Shown: positions 1-12,966 of the stretch, one piece after another
Layout: the number at the start of each line of letters is the position of its first letter
Numbering within the stretch: the stretch's first letter is position 1
Source of the DNA: Marsupella aquatica
Lineage: Eukaryota; Marchantiophyta
Assembly (NCBI GenBank): GCA_973895155.1
Contig: OZ316894.1
Span: forward strand, 20,832,001 to 20,896,000
DNA length: 64,000 nt
Direction: 5' to 3'
Made by a program: the position numbers and the translations under genes
Notes under the pieces: generated by a model
What the model saw: the letters and a program-made list of their open reading frames with translations, nothing else
Databases searched by the model: none
What the model was told of the DNA's origin: nothing

Positions 1-3000
1 GGCATAAGCTATGTTTGGTCGGGTGCATACCATGAGATACATTAAACTATCCACAATACTTTTATAAGGAACTTTGGACATCAAACTTTTTTATGTTGCA
101 TCCAATAGAAAAAATGCTGCAGAAAATATTAAAATGCCTTGCCACAGGAACACTCACAGCCTCAGCATCTGCCATGTTGAATTTTGAGAGCATTTTCTCT
201 GCATATTTTGTTTGCGTTAGCCAAAGTTTAGTTTTGTTCACATCCCTAACAATCTCCATGCCTAGGATCCTTTTGGCTGTGCCCAAGTCCTTCATCTTAA
301 ACTCAGAACTGAGTTGGGCCTTAGGCTTATCAACTTCGCCCCTATCTTTTGTTACAATGAGCATGTCATCCACATAAAGTACAAGGATGACAAACTTAAA
401 ACCTGTGTTGTTCACACGTTTGATGTAAACACATGGATCGTACACGCTTCGCACAAATCCAAGCAATTTCAAAAATTAATCAAAATGCTTGTTCCACTGC
501 CTTGGGCTCTGCTTTAATCCATACAAGGATTTTAGCAATCTGCATACCAAATTTTCTTTGCTCTTTTACACAAAACCCTCTGGTTGCCTCATGTAAATCA
601 CCTTATCCAACGATCCGTATAAGAATGTCATGACAACATCCATTTGATCTAAAACCAGATAAAATAAAACTACAAGAGCACATAGCAAAAGTATTGTTGA
701 ATACTTTGCTACGGGTGAAAAAACCTCATTGTAGTCTATATCTTTATGTTGAGTAAAACCCTTGGCTACCAATCGAGCCTTAAATATCTTCTCAGCATTC
801 TCTGTGGATCCATCTTTTTTCCTATACACCTACTTGTTGTCAACAGCCTGTTTGTCACTAGGTAGACTTGTGAGTTCCCAAGTCTTGTTATCATGAAGTG
901 ATTTCATTTCCATGCGCATCGCCGCTTGCCACTATAATTGCTTCTCCATAGAAGCTAGGACCTCTCTAAATGAGGATGGATCTCCATCTTATGTTACCAA
1001 TGCATCAATAGATTCTGCATCCAAATCCACTTGATCAGAAGGAAGCCAAGTTCCATACCTTTTCCGGATTTGACGTTTGCGAGTTCCTCTTCGCACTGAA
1101 AACTCTGGCTGATCTGATTGTAGTGTGCTTTGCCTTATAGTGGTGTCAACATATTCTTTATCTGACACCTCTTTTCCTTTTAAATCCTCTAGAGGAGGAG
1201 ATTGCTCTTTGTTAGTAGTAAAGAATTGATTTATCTCCCCCTCCTTCAATGATTTTTCTTTATTGAATGATACATCGTGACTAACAAGTAACTTGCAATC
1301 AACTGGATCCCACAATCAATAACCTTTAACTTCACGTTGATAACCAAGAAAAATGCATTTATGGGCTCTAGGATCTAGCTTAGTCCTATTATTGCTAGGA
1401 ACATGTGCATATGCTTCACAGCCAAAAACTCTAAGCTTTGAATAATCAGCAGGTCGATTGTGCCATAGCTCTAAGGGGGCTTTGTAAGTAATTGCCCGAC
1501 TAGGAGAGCGATTTACTAGATAAGCAACAATGTTGACAGCTTCCGCCTAAAAGATGTGTGGCAATTTAGAATGGCTCAACATGCTCCTTGCTCACTCCAA
1601 TAATGTGCAATTGAGTCGCTCAGCAACACCATTTTTCTCAGGAGTGTACACAATTGTGAGATAGTGAGTAATATTTGCACAATACGTGTTGAACTCGCCA
1701 GAAATGTATTCACCACCATTATCTGATCGTATATATCTCACATTCTTTGTAGTCTATGTCTCAACTTGAGCTACCCATTGTTTGAAGATAGAAAACACTT
1801 CAAACTTATGGGCAATGAAATAAATCCAAACAAACCTTGAGTAATCATCGATAAACAATACATAGTAGTTTTTACCTGAATGTGAGGAAATTGGAGCAAG
1901 ATCCCACACATCATAATGAATATACTCAATTACAACTTTAGAATGATGAATGGCAGTCAGAAATGAAATTCTTGTTTTCTTGTCGACAATGCAATGATCA
2001 CAAAAACTCAACTTGCACACTTGCAATCCTGGTAGGAGATGTCGCTTGTGAAGATTTCCAAACTTTTTTCACTCATGTGACCAAACCGAGCATGCCATAA
2101 ATTAATTTTCTCCTCTTGAGATGTGATCAAATTTATTTCGGCAAGAAGGGTGGTGCCTTCCAAGACATATACGTTTCTTTTTCTCTTGCCAATAAGAACT
2201 TCATTTGATCCCTGCATGACTGTTAACACCCAAGCAATTGCACTCCATTGATAACCCTTCGCATCCAAGTAGCCAAGAGAAATTAAATTTTTACACATTT
2301 CTAAAATGTGTCTGATATTTGATGGAGTACAATACTTGCCAGCGGGTAGTTGAATCTATATGGATCTAATCCCTAAAAATTTGCAAGAATGATTATTTCT
2401 CATCAAAACAGATCCGTTGATAGGAGTGTAGGATGAGAAAAGCTCACGCATATAACACATGTGATACGAGCAAACGGAATCCAAAATCCATTGACAATCC
2501 TCAACTTGGGAAGTGGTACACAATGCAAATCCCTCACTATCCTCTTCTTGAATGACTACTTGGACTGAAAAACCGACAACTTCCTTGAATGTGTCTTTGA
2601 CGCGATAATCCTTCTTCATGTGGCCCACTTTGTCACACTTCCAACACTTTATCTCATGAGTAGACTTGGATGGTGATTTGGATTGAGATCTAGATCTAGA
2701 TCTAAACCTCCTCCTACCAAAAGATCGGTCCTGGAGCCTTTTTTGCTCCATGGGAAGTGGATTAAACCTTTTATTTTTATGAAATGGCTCCCTTATCTTG
2801 CCTCTTTCTACCAACAATGTTGTTGATGATGAGCTTGAGGTAGGATGAACTGAAGAAACCAGCTTAGATTGCATATCATCAGTCAACAGGGCACTCACCA
2901 CATCATTGTAGGATATAGTTATCTTATCACGAAATAGAAGAACTCGAGACAAAGATTAGTATGAAAGTGAATTGAAAGGCTTTCTTTCTTCACTCAAATG

Positions 3001-3430
3001 CTCCTCCAAATTTTCTAGGTCAATCACAAGATCATTAAATTGATTGATATGATCTTGAATCTTGACTCTTGACTCCATCAGCCATTTTGAATAGCATGAG
3101 CTTCAGGCTTGCATACATTCGATTTGACATGTCTTTCTTGTAGTATTTGTTGTGTAATGCTTGAAACAAGTTTGTCACCGTTTGTGTTGATTTTTACTCA
3201 AACTACTTCTTCACATTGTTTTTCAGATACATGCCAACAATGTTTACCGCTTGATCCTCGAGATCATGTCAATCATCATCTTCCATCTCCTTGGGTTGAG
3301 ATCTTAGTACCTTGCTTAGGCCCATCGCCCTAAGTACATTCCTCACGTTACGTCCCCACATTGTATAGTCCATTCGATCATCAAAATTTTCCACCTCAAA
3401 CCTTTGACCTCCAATCCTATTAGTCGCCAT
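1..3430 (-). pseudogene. Copia gag-pol polyprotein, broken
   Basis: The likely gag start is the ATG at 3430, followed by a typical gag N-terminus (FEVENFDDRMDYTMW). A zinc knuckle lies at about 2606-2649 (CWKCDKVGHMKKDY), with the last Cys replaced by Tyr. The protease active site at 2473-2481 reads DSV instead of DSG. Integrase covers about 1690-2300: WHARFGH and CDHC form the HHCC finger, and the catalytic acids are seen in YDVWDL, FIDDYSRF and SDNGGEY. Reverse transcriptase runs from 830 to the left edge with the copia box LYVDDM. Defects include a frame change near 2010-2026, an in-frame TAA at 566-568, and a frameshift near 120 after which the SLMYLMVCTRP block reads in another frame. 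It encoded the particle, processing, integration and reverse transcription proteins of the element. It is now a fossil. Confidence 0.88.
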
Positions 3431-4589
3431 CATTGAAATGCCGAATGTAGTGTGGAGGCGCCTTTCGACAAGAAATAAACATCGAATGCTCAGATGTGGG
3501 GTGTGAAAATAAGGCCGAAAATGAAAGTTGGTGAATTTTGAAACTGATCACTTCTATGTGTAGCCCACAAGGTAATGCTCCAAATTCCGAAAACGGTTTG
3601 TCAAATGAACTCTTGAGTGCCAAGAATTTTTACTTCAAATGGATGGGGGTAAAAGATGAAATAATCACCCCACGAGGAAATCTATTATGCCAAAGATTCC
3701 ACTAGTATACTTTTTCAAAATTGAACGCACCAATACTTGCCTAGCTTCCCCAAGTATGTCTCTCCAAAAGTTGAAGTTGATCTGATTTTGTTTGTCACTC
3801 GGAATCTTTGACCTTCGGTAAAAATTGAAGCCTCTAGAAAATAATCTTTTCGGGAAACTCCATCCGCCCTTGTACAGCCCCTGTGGAGGAAATTCACAGG
3901 GGGCACTCCCCCCTGCCCAGAGCCCTGTCGAGCCCTAAAAGGCCTCACTCAAAGTTTTTGACCTCCTCGCGCGTCCGCGGAAGTCGTGACTACTCGCGGT
4001 AGAACATACCCCTTAGTGGATTCACTCAAATTCCCGTCTCAATTTTTGACAAAATCTAAATCTGATTGCAGATTCAAAAACTAGACTTTGAGGGCATCAA
4101 GATCAATATAAAGAACTCTCAAAACGGTGGAGAATTGAGGGAGAAACAAATAGGTGAAAGTGATTTATATTAACTTATCTCCCATAGCCAAAATTTTGAG
4201 CTCAAAATTGAAAATTCAAATTGAGATTACTTATCAACCGTTTAACAGAAATCAACAATGTTAATGTCAAAGTGTCCAAAAAGATGAGGTGTTCAAGTGT
4301 ATCTTAGTTTCAAGTCCCGAAAGAACAATAAAAAAGATTGATATTAGAAATTAAACTTATCTCTTGCCCAATAGCTCAAATTGGAAAACCGTCACTTGTA
4401 ATTGTTTCCGTTTCGGACCACATGCCATCATTGCTTCACTGAAATAAGCCCCTAGTTGTGTGCTCCACACTTGTGAGAAGATTGAGTCCGATCTCCTTCC
4501 AATAGCTCCGCTTCAAAGAGGAAGATTTTTGTTGTTCGCTTCACTTAAAGCAAGTTCTATGGAGTTCCTAATCAGCTGAGAAAGCTTGA
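3431..4589 (-). other. Unusually long leader between primer site and gag
   Basis: About 1.16 kb separates the primer binding site from the gag ATG. Plant copia leaders are usually a few hundred bases at most. I see no intact reading frame in it. It may be a real long leader or may contain a nested insertion; no insertion ends were identified. Confidence 0.4.
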
Positions 4590-4602
4590 GCTCTGATATC
4601 GA
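4590..4602 (-). other. Primer binding site of the copia element
   Basis: On the minus strand this reads TCGATATCAGAGC, one or two changes from the TGGTATCAGAGC sequence that pairs with the 3' end of initiator tRNA-Met in most plant copia elements. It sits immediately inside the LTR, as expected for the minus-strand DNA primer site. Confidence 0.65.
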
Positions 4603-4603
4603 T

Positions 4604-4960
4604 TGTGGGGAGAAATCAGATCAGGAAAACACTCCAAACATACACGTGCTCAATAGTTACGTGGTTCGTCTCAAGGTCGGCTATGTCCACGGGAAGACAA
4701 AGCTTTATTAATGGTTATGTGTCTACTCAAGCATCACCATAGCTCTCATCTCTTCAAACTCTCATCTCTTGCTATATCCCTGTGTTCTCTCTTGAGAACT
4801 CTCTTTTGTGTTCTCACACCATATAGAAGTTGAAGAGATAAGGACCAATCTCTTCAACTAGGGTTTACTCTAACCCTAGTTAACATACTAACCATAGTTC
4901 AACCCAAGACTGAGTTAACCTCTACTGTTTTTAAAATTTAGCCCAAATTTTCATCATAGT
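4604..4960 (-). repeat. 5' LTR of the copia element
   Basis: The inner end at 4604 begins TGTGGGG on the plus strand, so the LTR ends in ...CCCACA in element orientation, directly next to the primer binding site. It carries the ACGTGGTTC and GTCCACG motifs that also occur in the two solo LTRs at 7277-7584 and 37118-37430, so the three are related. The outer end was not fixed; 4920-4970 is plausible. Confidence 0.65.
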
Positions 4961-7276
4961 GGCAAAATATCCTTGGTGCTCATTTAAATTTGTTTTTTAA
5001 AATACCATTTGATTAGCCCAAACCTCCTCCCTGACTCGCCAACGTCCCTGTGAGTCTCCTTTGCATCACCACATGCCTCGATGTCCATGCCTTGCCTTCC
5101 CTCTTTGCGGTCGGCCCCACCATTTGTGCCTCACCCATGCCACTCATGCAATGCATGGGTATTGCGGTTGTTTAACTCTATAATCACAATGTGAACCTAC
5201 TCTTCAGGGCCTACTATCTACAGTGAAGCCCCTCAACTGTGACTTGTGAGATGTGAGTAAAGTTAAGGGTGCTAGTGAAGAATAGGGAGTGGGGCCAGGT
5301 TGGCCATTTGAAAATGACCGAGTGTGTGAGGAGTCATTGACTATAAACCAATTGAGCCTTAATTGGTGAATAGGAGTGGTGGACCTAGTCACCCAGCGCC
5401 CTCACCAATCCCAGCACTTGCACCTAAGTGCCCTTGGCGCCCGAACGCCTCCACAAAATACCTTGAGCAAGCATCCAAGTGCCTCTAGCACCACCTGCGG
5501 CCCCTTCCATACGAAGCCGTACTTGCTCACCTACACGACCGCTACTCAACGGTCCTCACTGTCTGCACAAACAACCAAGCACCTAGGTAAGTAACCCCTC
5601 CGGATCTAGAACCCGCCCAGTCTAGCATCCTAACTCAAGCTCAATAGACGTTGGTAAATAGGTCAGCGATAGGTCCTCTCGATGCCATAAGTCGGAACCA
5701 GAACCCACGCCCACTGTCCATCCAGGACAACTCCTTCCTTGGGTGCGGCCCGGGTTCTTCCTCGTACCTATCCATCACCAACTGACCGCCCTGACCTCAA
5801 GACATGCTCATGGCCCAAATAACATAGCTTGTCCTAAAGCTTGTCCCAAGCTTATCTCAACACGTCGGGACCAGAACGGCCCCAACTCTAACACCCACTC
5901 CTGGTTTGCCCCACTGATGGTCTAGGGACCGAGCGCCCTTGGGACTCAGCCTCCATACCTACTTGGCCTTGCCTCCCCAACGCAAGCTCCCTTGGGAGGC
6001 TGAACGCGGCTTGGCTGCTGTTCGGCAGGATTTGGCAAACGGGCGAGCTAACACCCGCAAACCACGAGAACCCATGGCACCCCTAGACCCAGCTGAGCTT
6101 AGAGCTTTCCAACGCACCTAAGAAGTCCTCCAACAGACTTCCCGTTGGAAAGATATCGCCATTTCCGTTTGGCTGTTTCCCTTAGTGTCGTGACAGCCGC
6201 GGCTCACGACTTCGGCTTGCCCTTAGCCCCCAGGGAGACACCACTCCCCTCATATATGCTTCTGGGGATGCCACCCCCGGACCAGCTTTGGTCCCTAAAC
6301 ATTTGGCCCCAAACCCGGATCCCATCGCGCATAATGGGCGCGCCACCAACTGGCAACGCCCATAACTTTCTTGATAGGCATCCGCAAGCGGAGTGCCTTA
6401 GCCCGTTGTTACCGGGCCGACCCCATGCTCATGCCTAGGCCCTCAGGTCTGATCGCCGCTCGGGGCCCCTGACCGGCCCAACCCGGATCGGGCCACAACT
6501 TGCGCCCCAAGTGTCCATTGCCCATGGCGTCAACTCCATTGGCCTTGGGCCCAAGAGGAGCTCACTTCCAAACCCTCAGAACTCAAAGCCCCTCCGACAG
6601 TCCGGACGACCATCCTTGAGCCCGACCCATTTCTCCTTGACCCTACTAGCCATAGGCTAGTCCAAGTCCTTAGTGTGTGTGTCCCCAACTTGGCCCCTTG
6701 CCTCGCTAGTGCCACGTCTCATTGCCCACAAGTCTCCCCATGTTAAGTCCTCCCCGTGGCCTATCCGGGCTTGGACCATAAGGGAGCTCGGCGTCGGAGT
6801 CAGCGACGCCGGAGCTAAGTGTTAAGGTAGTCGAGTTCTGCGACTATGGGCAAGGCTTTGACATACTCACCTCTATTTATGTTCAAAGAATGGACACTAA
6901 GGATACTTTGACTACTAATTGCAATCAAAAGCTACACTCAAGAGAGCCTATGGTTTGGAGTGAAGCCTGTCGACCATGACTCTTGGGTTGCGACAAGTAT
7001 TAGGGTGAGGCAATTGGTGGGGATGGCAACCATGAGGCTAGTTTACTAAAATGGATAAAGCAAAGCACAATGGAGTGAAAGTGCAAAATGCAAATGAGGT
7101 ACACATTAGACAAATTGAAAAGAAGAGGTTGAATCCAAACCCCAAATTAAACCTAGAAGCCACAAAACTCTTTGTAAAGGCCCATTTGTTTTGGACCTGA
7201 AACATTGGTGACTTCCTTTGGGAACAAGCATAGGAGTGCATGTTTAGCATAGACGACATTCGTAACAGCAAGCCCA
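4961..7276. other. Non-coding stretch with a GC-rich island
   Basis: From about 5370 to 6850 the base composition is clearly richer in G and C, especially C on the plus strand, than on either side. All reading frames are short (under about 100 codons) and of low complexity, with no recognisable domain. This could be an unrecognised transposon piece or a solo LTR. No gene is supported. Confidence 0.4.
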
Positions 7277-7584
7277 TGAACCATCTAACGCACAATAGTT
7301 GACACAGAGAGATACGTGGTTCACCTCCATATGAGGCTACCTCCACGAGAACACACAAGAGCTTTACTGCATTCTAGGCCGACCGGCCATACCAAGCATC
7401 CACAGTACAAGCTCTCCCTATCTCTCAACTAGTTCTATAACAATGAGCCTAAGTTCCACTGGGGTCTGGCATCAGCCCTGGCTATATGCACAACAGCACT
7501 ACCGCTAACATTAGCTAAGTCCTAACCCGAGTTAGTCTAACTGTAGTTAGCTCATGAGTCACAAGACTAAAGCAATATCTAACA
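7277..7584 (-). repeat. Solo copia-type LTR
   Basis: On the minus strand it begins TGTTAGATATTGCTTTAGTC at 7584 and ends near 7277. The first bases match the start of the LTR at 37118 (TGTTAAAGATTGCTCTTAGT), and the same GAACCACGTA and GTGGA(G/C)GTAGCC motifs follow. No primer binding site or internal coding sequence adjoins it, so it looks like a solo LTR left by recombination. Length is about 308 bp. Confidence 0.65.
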
Positions 7585-9489
7585 GTGCACAGAAGAATTT
7601 CCTCCGTTCCCCACCATCCCCCACATTTCCTTTTCTACACAATCTAAACACTATTATATGCAATCTCACCTATGCCCAAAGGAAGTCACCAAAATGAGTG
7701 CAATTGAGGCAAGGAAATTCTTTGGGCATCTTATGTGTCATCAATGTAAGAAAATGTCTTCAAGGCAAGAAAGTCATCAAGACACATGAGTGTTATGGAG
7801 GCAAGGAAGTGTGGTCAATGGTGGTGTTGATTATTGGGGTTGATACAAAACTGTTCTCAAAGCAAATTTAATCAAGTCAATGGCGCCACACATAAGGTTG
7901 GGCCATGGCACACTGCGGTGTTGATGGTCATTTGTCAGGAGGGCGAGCTATGGCGGGGCTACGCATGGGAAAACAAAGGCAAGGGTGAGGCAAGAAGCAA
8001 GAGGCAAGGGCAAGGTAGGAAACAATTGTAGGGGGAGGCCAAAAATCATGCACAAGGAGGGGGCAGAGGAGATGGTCAGAGGACATGCAAGGACGAGGTT
8101 GCTTGGGACAGGTGAAGCCCACAAGGGATTAGGAGGGGGTTTTGGTCTGATCCAACAGCGCAGATAAATCATGTTGTCATTTAACGCAATGATTGACTCC
8201 CACCTAGCGCAGATTGCTTTTTGTAACCAGACAACATGGAAACTGGTGAGATTAAGTGTGAGTTAAGGGTGAGATTGCATATAATAGTGTTTAGATTGGG
8301 TAGAAAAGGAAATGTGGGGGATGGCGGGGAGAACATATGTGAGGTGGGGGAGAAAATTTTATTCTATTGCGGGGAAAAATGGGAGGTAGGAAAAGATGTA
8401 AAGGGATGTTGGGCAAAAGAAGATGAAGGGTGGGGGAAGGAAGGAAATTTGGGGTATAATTCTTTTCTGCCCAGCTGCCTTTGGTGATGTATTTGCCCCC
8501 AAATATTGACTTCCCTAGCCCCAACTCTTGCTCCAAATCCCTTAGTCAAGCTACCACTATGTTTGGAATGCCCTTGCCAAACATAGCGGTAGCTTGTTTG
8601 GAGTGCCTTCCTAGTGACGGTCAAGGCAAGAGCTAATTCCACAGAGCTTTTGTACTTTGACAGTTTGGGGCATCTACACACCAAACACACTCACACACAC
8701 TAACATCAACATTGCATAGTGAAAACGTTGCAATTCATGATTAATTAAAAACTTTTAAAGCAAACATTATTTACATTGAAATTTACCTCTAAACATTTCA
8801 AAGTGGAATCTATCTTCCAGTCGGAGCTTCCCTATTTCAACTTTTTCAAACTGCATGTCATGAATTCTGAGAGTAATGAGATATTTTGTAATGGCTTGGT
8901 TGGTGCCACTATAGGTAGCACGTACTCCAATCCAGAAAAAAATTAATTAATGAGTTTGCTTGATGGACCAACACAACCAGCATGGACTGTGATGAAACTT
9001 TTAATTGATTTTTAACTTAGGAACCATTATATATAGTATGTAAGAATGCTCACATTCTTGGGTGTCAAAATCTCTTTGGTGCGTACAGGTCCTTTGGGTG
9101 AAATCTCATGGTCCGTCCAAGCATCAACTTCCACTTAGCCCCCTATGTGTGTTGTGGGAGAGGACAGAAGGAAGGATGTATGGCATCCTTCCTAAAAAGC
9201 ATGAAACCAAGACTCTTGTTGTAAGGTGTAATCACACCATTTAAGTGTGTAAAATGTGACAGTAAAATGTCATCGAAAACAAATTATTTAGGACAATAAA
9301 ATATACAAAGAATCCATTAAATCAAGAGAGGCAAACTTAACCATTACATTCACATTAATCATTCATGAATAAAATCAGAATCATTGGCTGAATTCAGTTT
9401 AGTATTGCGACGTCCCAAAAATGACCCCAACCACACTTTGCATAGTCCACCACACTGTCAAGCCCATAACGTCACAAATTATATTGTTC
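7585..9489. other. Intergenic, no gene seen
   Basis: The stretch is AT-rich, with a purine-rich patch at about 7970-8460. Reading frames are short and overlap each other on both strands, as expected for biased composition. No domain, RNA gene or transposon end was recognised. Confidence 0.4.
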
Positions 9490-10430
9490 AGTGTATTGTG
9501 ATCAGAGAGCGTTGGTGAAGGGTCTTGTGGATTTTGTGTTATTAATGATAAATATATTTCATATTAGAGTCAGTAGACTTCAAAAACTTATGCTACTCAC
9601 ATGAATTCCACTAACTAAGGTGACTCATTACAATAAACATTGTGGAACCTTTTGAGAAAACTACCATTACATCTGGTTTGACCTGGGGCATCAAGGTTTT
9701 ACTGCTTATAAATTACATTGCGAGTGTGAGTGTTGATTGATGATTTGTTTTAGAGCACCACTCAAAAACTTCTCTACTCACATATTATTGTTTATTCACA
9801 CTATTCCTATAGTAACACTAACTATAGTAGACAGTGCAGAACCTTCAGATGAAGCACCAGTTACACATGGTTTGACCAACAACATCACGGTTTTACTGCT
9901 TATAAATTACATTGCAAGTGTGAGTGTTGATTGATGGTTTGTTTTAGGGTACCACTCAAAAACTTCTCTACTCACATATTATTGTTTACCCACTTCTGTA
10001 GTAACACTAACTATAGTACATTACAAACTATAGTAAACACTAACTACAGTAAACAATGCAGAACCTTAACATGAAGCTACCAATTAGCCATATTTTGACC
10101 TTGGGCATCAGGGGGTTTTCCTGCTTGTAGATTTTACATTGCTAGTGTGAGAGTCCATTGATGATTCGTGCTAGGGCACCACTCAAAAAACTTCTCTACT
10201 CACATATCATTGTTTACTCACACTATGCATGTAGTAAATCTAACTACAGCAAACATAACTATTCTGAACACTAACTACAGTCAGCCGTGCTAAACCTTGT
10301 CAGGAAACTACGATTACACTTGGATTATACTTGGTTTGACCAGGGGCATTAAGGTTTTACTGCGGGTAAATTTAATTGTACACTGCGAGTGGGAGTGTCG
10401 ATTGATGATTCCTTTTAGGGCGCCCCATTA
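9490..10430. repeat. Tandem array of about four diverged 200-240 bp units
   Basis: The block GGTTTTACTGCTTATAAATT, then GAGTGTTGATTGATG, then CACCACTCAAAAACTTCTCT recurs beginning near 9690, 9888, 10108 and 10348, with a more diverged partial unit from 9490. Spacing rises from about 198 to 220 to 240 bp. CTAACTATAGTA-like submotifs are further multiplied inside the units. The array ends immediately upstream of the putative first exon of the RS-like gene. Confidence 0.8.
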
Positions 10431-10964
10431 CAGTCGTAGAGCGGAAAAGCTATGGCGAGAGAGATCATGACAGACAGAACGGACAGTCGCAGAGCGAATC
10501 CGCGTCCTGTGTGAGAAGAGACGACCCTCCACGAGCTGCCCCGGCACACCAGGAATTCGGTGCGTCAGCTGACCTCTTGACTAACGCCTCTCGTTCCCTC
10601 CTCCGCCTTCTCGCGAGCTCTTTCAGGAGCCCTCCATTTCGGTAGGCTCTGCGGAACACTCTCTAGTTTATGTTATTGGAGACGCAGGAATGATACACAG
10701 ATGGTGGATCTGGATCTGACAAGGTCAGAAACCAATCAGCCACGGGGTGTGCGACCAGAAAGGCAAGGATGCTTGAAGTTCTTTCGTCGACAAGAGGCGT
10801 CGTTTTGAGGTCTTGTTGTCCAGTTAAGAGCTGAGTGTTGTTGTCCTCGCTTACCTGCTTGCTAATCGATTCATCCTCCAGAAGAAGAAGATTGACAAGA
10901 GGAAGACTAAGGAGGATAGAGGATAATTGGAGAACGCAAGATCGCAAGACGAGCAGAAAACGAG
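10431..10964 (+). promoter_or_regulatory. Putative promoter and 5'UTR exon of the RS-like gene
   Basis: Composition changes sharply from the AT-rich array to a mixed, non-repetitive sequence at about 10430. A good splice donor, GAG|GTAAGA, lies at 10964/10965. No start codon in a conserved frame was seen, so this would be non-coding leader. The transcription start is not located, and the link to the downstream gene is inference. Confidence 0.3.
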
Positions 10965-12950
10965 GTAAGAGGACCCAGTAATTGAGTGATGGTCAGTTCT
11001 CCATGAAAGATGTATCCAGCTACCGTTGCTGGCTGCCCCATGTCGAGTCGGAGGGAGTGGTCGTGGTAGTTTCATACTCACGCCCCCTGTCCCCGATCGA
11101 GAAGCAAAGGGACCCAGCAGTGCAGACCGGCGGTAAACGGCGAATCAGGGCGACCACTAAAAATTGCACGACTCCGCGCGAACTAAGAAGATTGATCAAA
11201 ACTCTTCATACAGGAACTATGCAACCTTCTTCTCCTTGAAATCAGCATAAGACCTGAAGGATGACACAGGAACATTATACTGACAAGATGTTAGAACCTG
11301 AAGAGTGCACGATGCAATTTTCTGCCCCATCATATCCTGTTTTGAAGGGTTGTGGAGATTCTTTCTCCTACAGAAGTCTCGCTCATGTCTGACTGTGTTT
11401 GTTACTTAGCGGGAAATTGTCCCTTGCAAAGGCTGCGAATGATGATGTTTAATCGTTCTGCCTACCTCAGACGCAACTGGGTAGGCAGTGTGACGTCACT
11501 CTAGTCTACCCTTAAGCCACACAGCAGACACCAAAGTATATGGTAGACGGCTGAAAGGAACTCCCCTGGAGCCTGAATTTAGATGGGAATGAAAATTGTG
11601 TTCAACTCTCACTATAGATACTTTGGTAGGGATCAGGAATGTTAGCAGCAGTCTACACGTTAGTTTGCCGAGATATCCACAAATTTTCTAGGTTCCACCA
11701 CCTCCTCGTCAAAGCCTCTACTAGATTGACCTTTCCAACTACTGATAACAAAAGCCCAGACATGAGGAAATAAATGCAAGAACAATGTTGCACAAGTTGT
11801 AAAGAAGGGGATATTCCTATCCTTTAGATTTGAGAGATCTCCAATTGGTCAACTTTTAGTTGAGTTTGCGAGTGTGAAGAGAGAAACTGTTGCTTTCAAA
11901 TTGCAGATCCTTCTGGGTGATCTCTCTCCCTGTGATGGGTTTATGGCTGCAAGGCTGCCGCAGACGTTTGACATTGAGTAAAGTTCTTCTCTTCGGCTTG
12001 TTGTAGGAAGGCAGATCCTAATTCCTTGTAAATGCGAACAAGTTACAGTCGTCTGCGCATTCCCTAAAGCTCAACCGTATTGCCTCTGGTGCTATCGTGG
12101 ACATTTCCTCGAGATCGTTAATGTAACCCTCTGCTCGAGGTTCAGCGGTCCAAGCACTTTGTCCTTCAAAGCGAGTGTTTTCTCGGTGAAACAAGTTGTT
12201 CTGTTGGTTCTATCGGTTCATCCCTAGAGTTTGGTCGGAAGGTTTTAGATGATATTTCTTTCTTCCTGCAATTTCTCTCACATCTCGACAGAGTGGATTT
12301 ATATCGTTGTCTGATTCCTTACAGGACTAGTTCTAAGCCTTGGACTAGCTAGAAGCATGAACGCTTATGGTTGTTCTCTCAGGATAAACTGAACACTTTT
12401 AATGATGCACATTGCTTTCTGAAAATTTCATATACAATATTTTGCAGGGTTTGAAAGTCTCAGAGATATGTGATCAAAGGCATCAAAGTTCCCGCTGGTT
12501 CCAGGCAACAGCCGCCCCATCATGAGTAGAAACCACGTTTGGAAATCGCTGATATAAGGTAAACCGCACTTCAACTATGAATACATAGCACATTCTGATT
12601 CGCCATATGCTTTTATAGTAGAACAGGCTGTTACTGTTGTTTCAGTCTAGGGCGATATACTCTGATCTCCTTTCATGGGCTTTTCTAGAGATATTGCGGG
12701 ACAACCGTCTGAAAGTATGAGACTCACCAATTATAGATCAGTATTCTTACAGCTTTCTTGTAGCCCTGTGAACCTAAATGGACAAGGTTTCTCGTGACTT
12801 CGTTATGAACTTTATCCGGTACTTTCCGCGTGTTCAAACAACCGCCAACTTCAAGTCAATTGCAATCTCCTCGTTTACGACAGTATAGATGTTTCTAAGT
12901 TTCATCTATTTCTCTGCGTTTTGAGGGCTAGATGAAAATGTGGTTTGCAG
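10965..12950 (+). other. Putative 5'UTR intron of the RS-like gene
   Basis: It would run from the donor GTAAGA at 10965 to the acceptor TTTGCAG ending at 12950, 16 bases before the start codon. Nothing coding is evident in the 2 kb between. More than one non-coding exon is possible. Long 5'UTR introns are common in plant genes for RNA-binding and housekeeping proteins. Confidence 0.35.
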
Positions 12951-12966
12951 GTGGAAGCTTCCAGTG

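Larger units (their letters stand above)
1..4960 (-). mobile_element. Ty1/copia LTR retrotransposon, decayed, 3' part outside the window
   Basis: Read on the minus strand, the order is LTR, primer binding site, long leader, gag, protease, integrase and reverse transcriptase. Integrase before reverse transcriptase is the Ty1/copia order. RNase H and the 3' LTR would lie left of base 1. The reading frame is broken in several places, so this copy cannot be autonomous. The outer LTR border near 4960 is approximate because the partner LTR is not in the window. Family assignment is firm; the borders are not. Confidence 0.9.
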
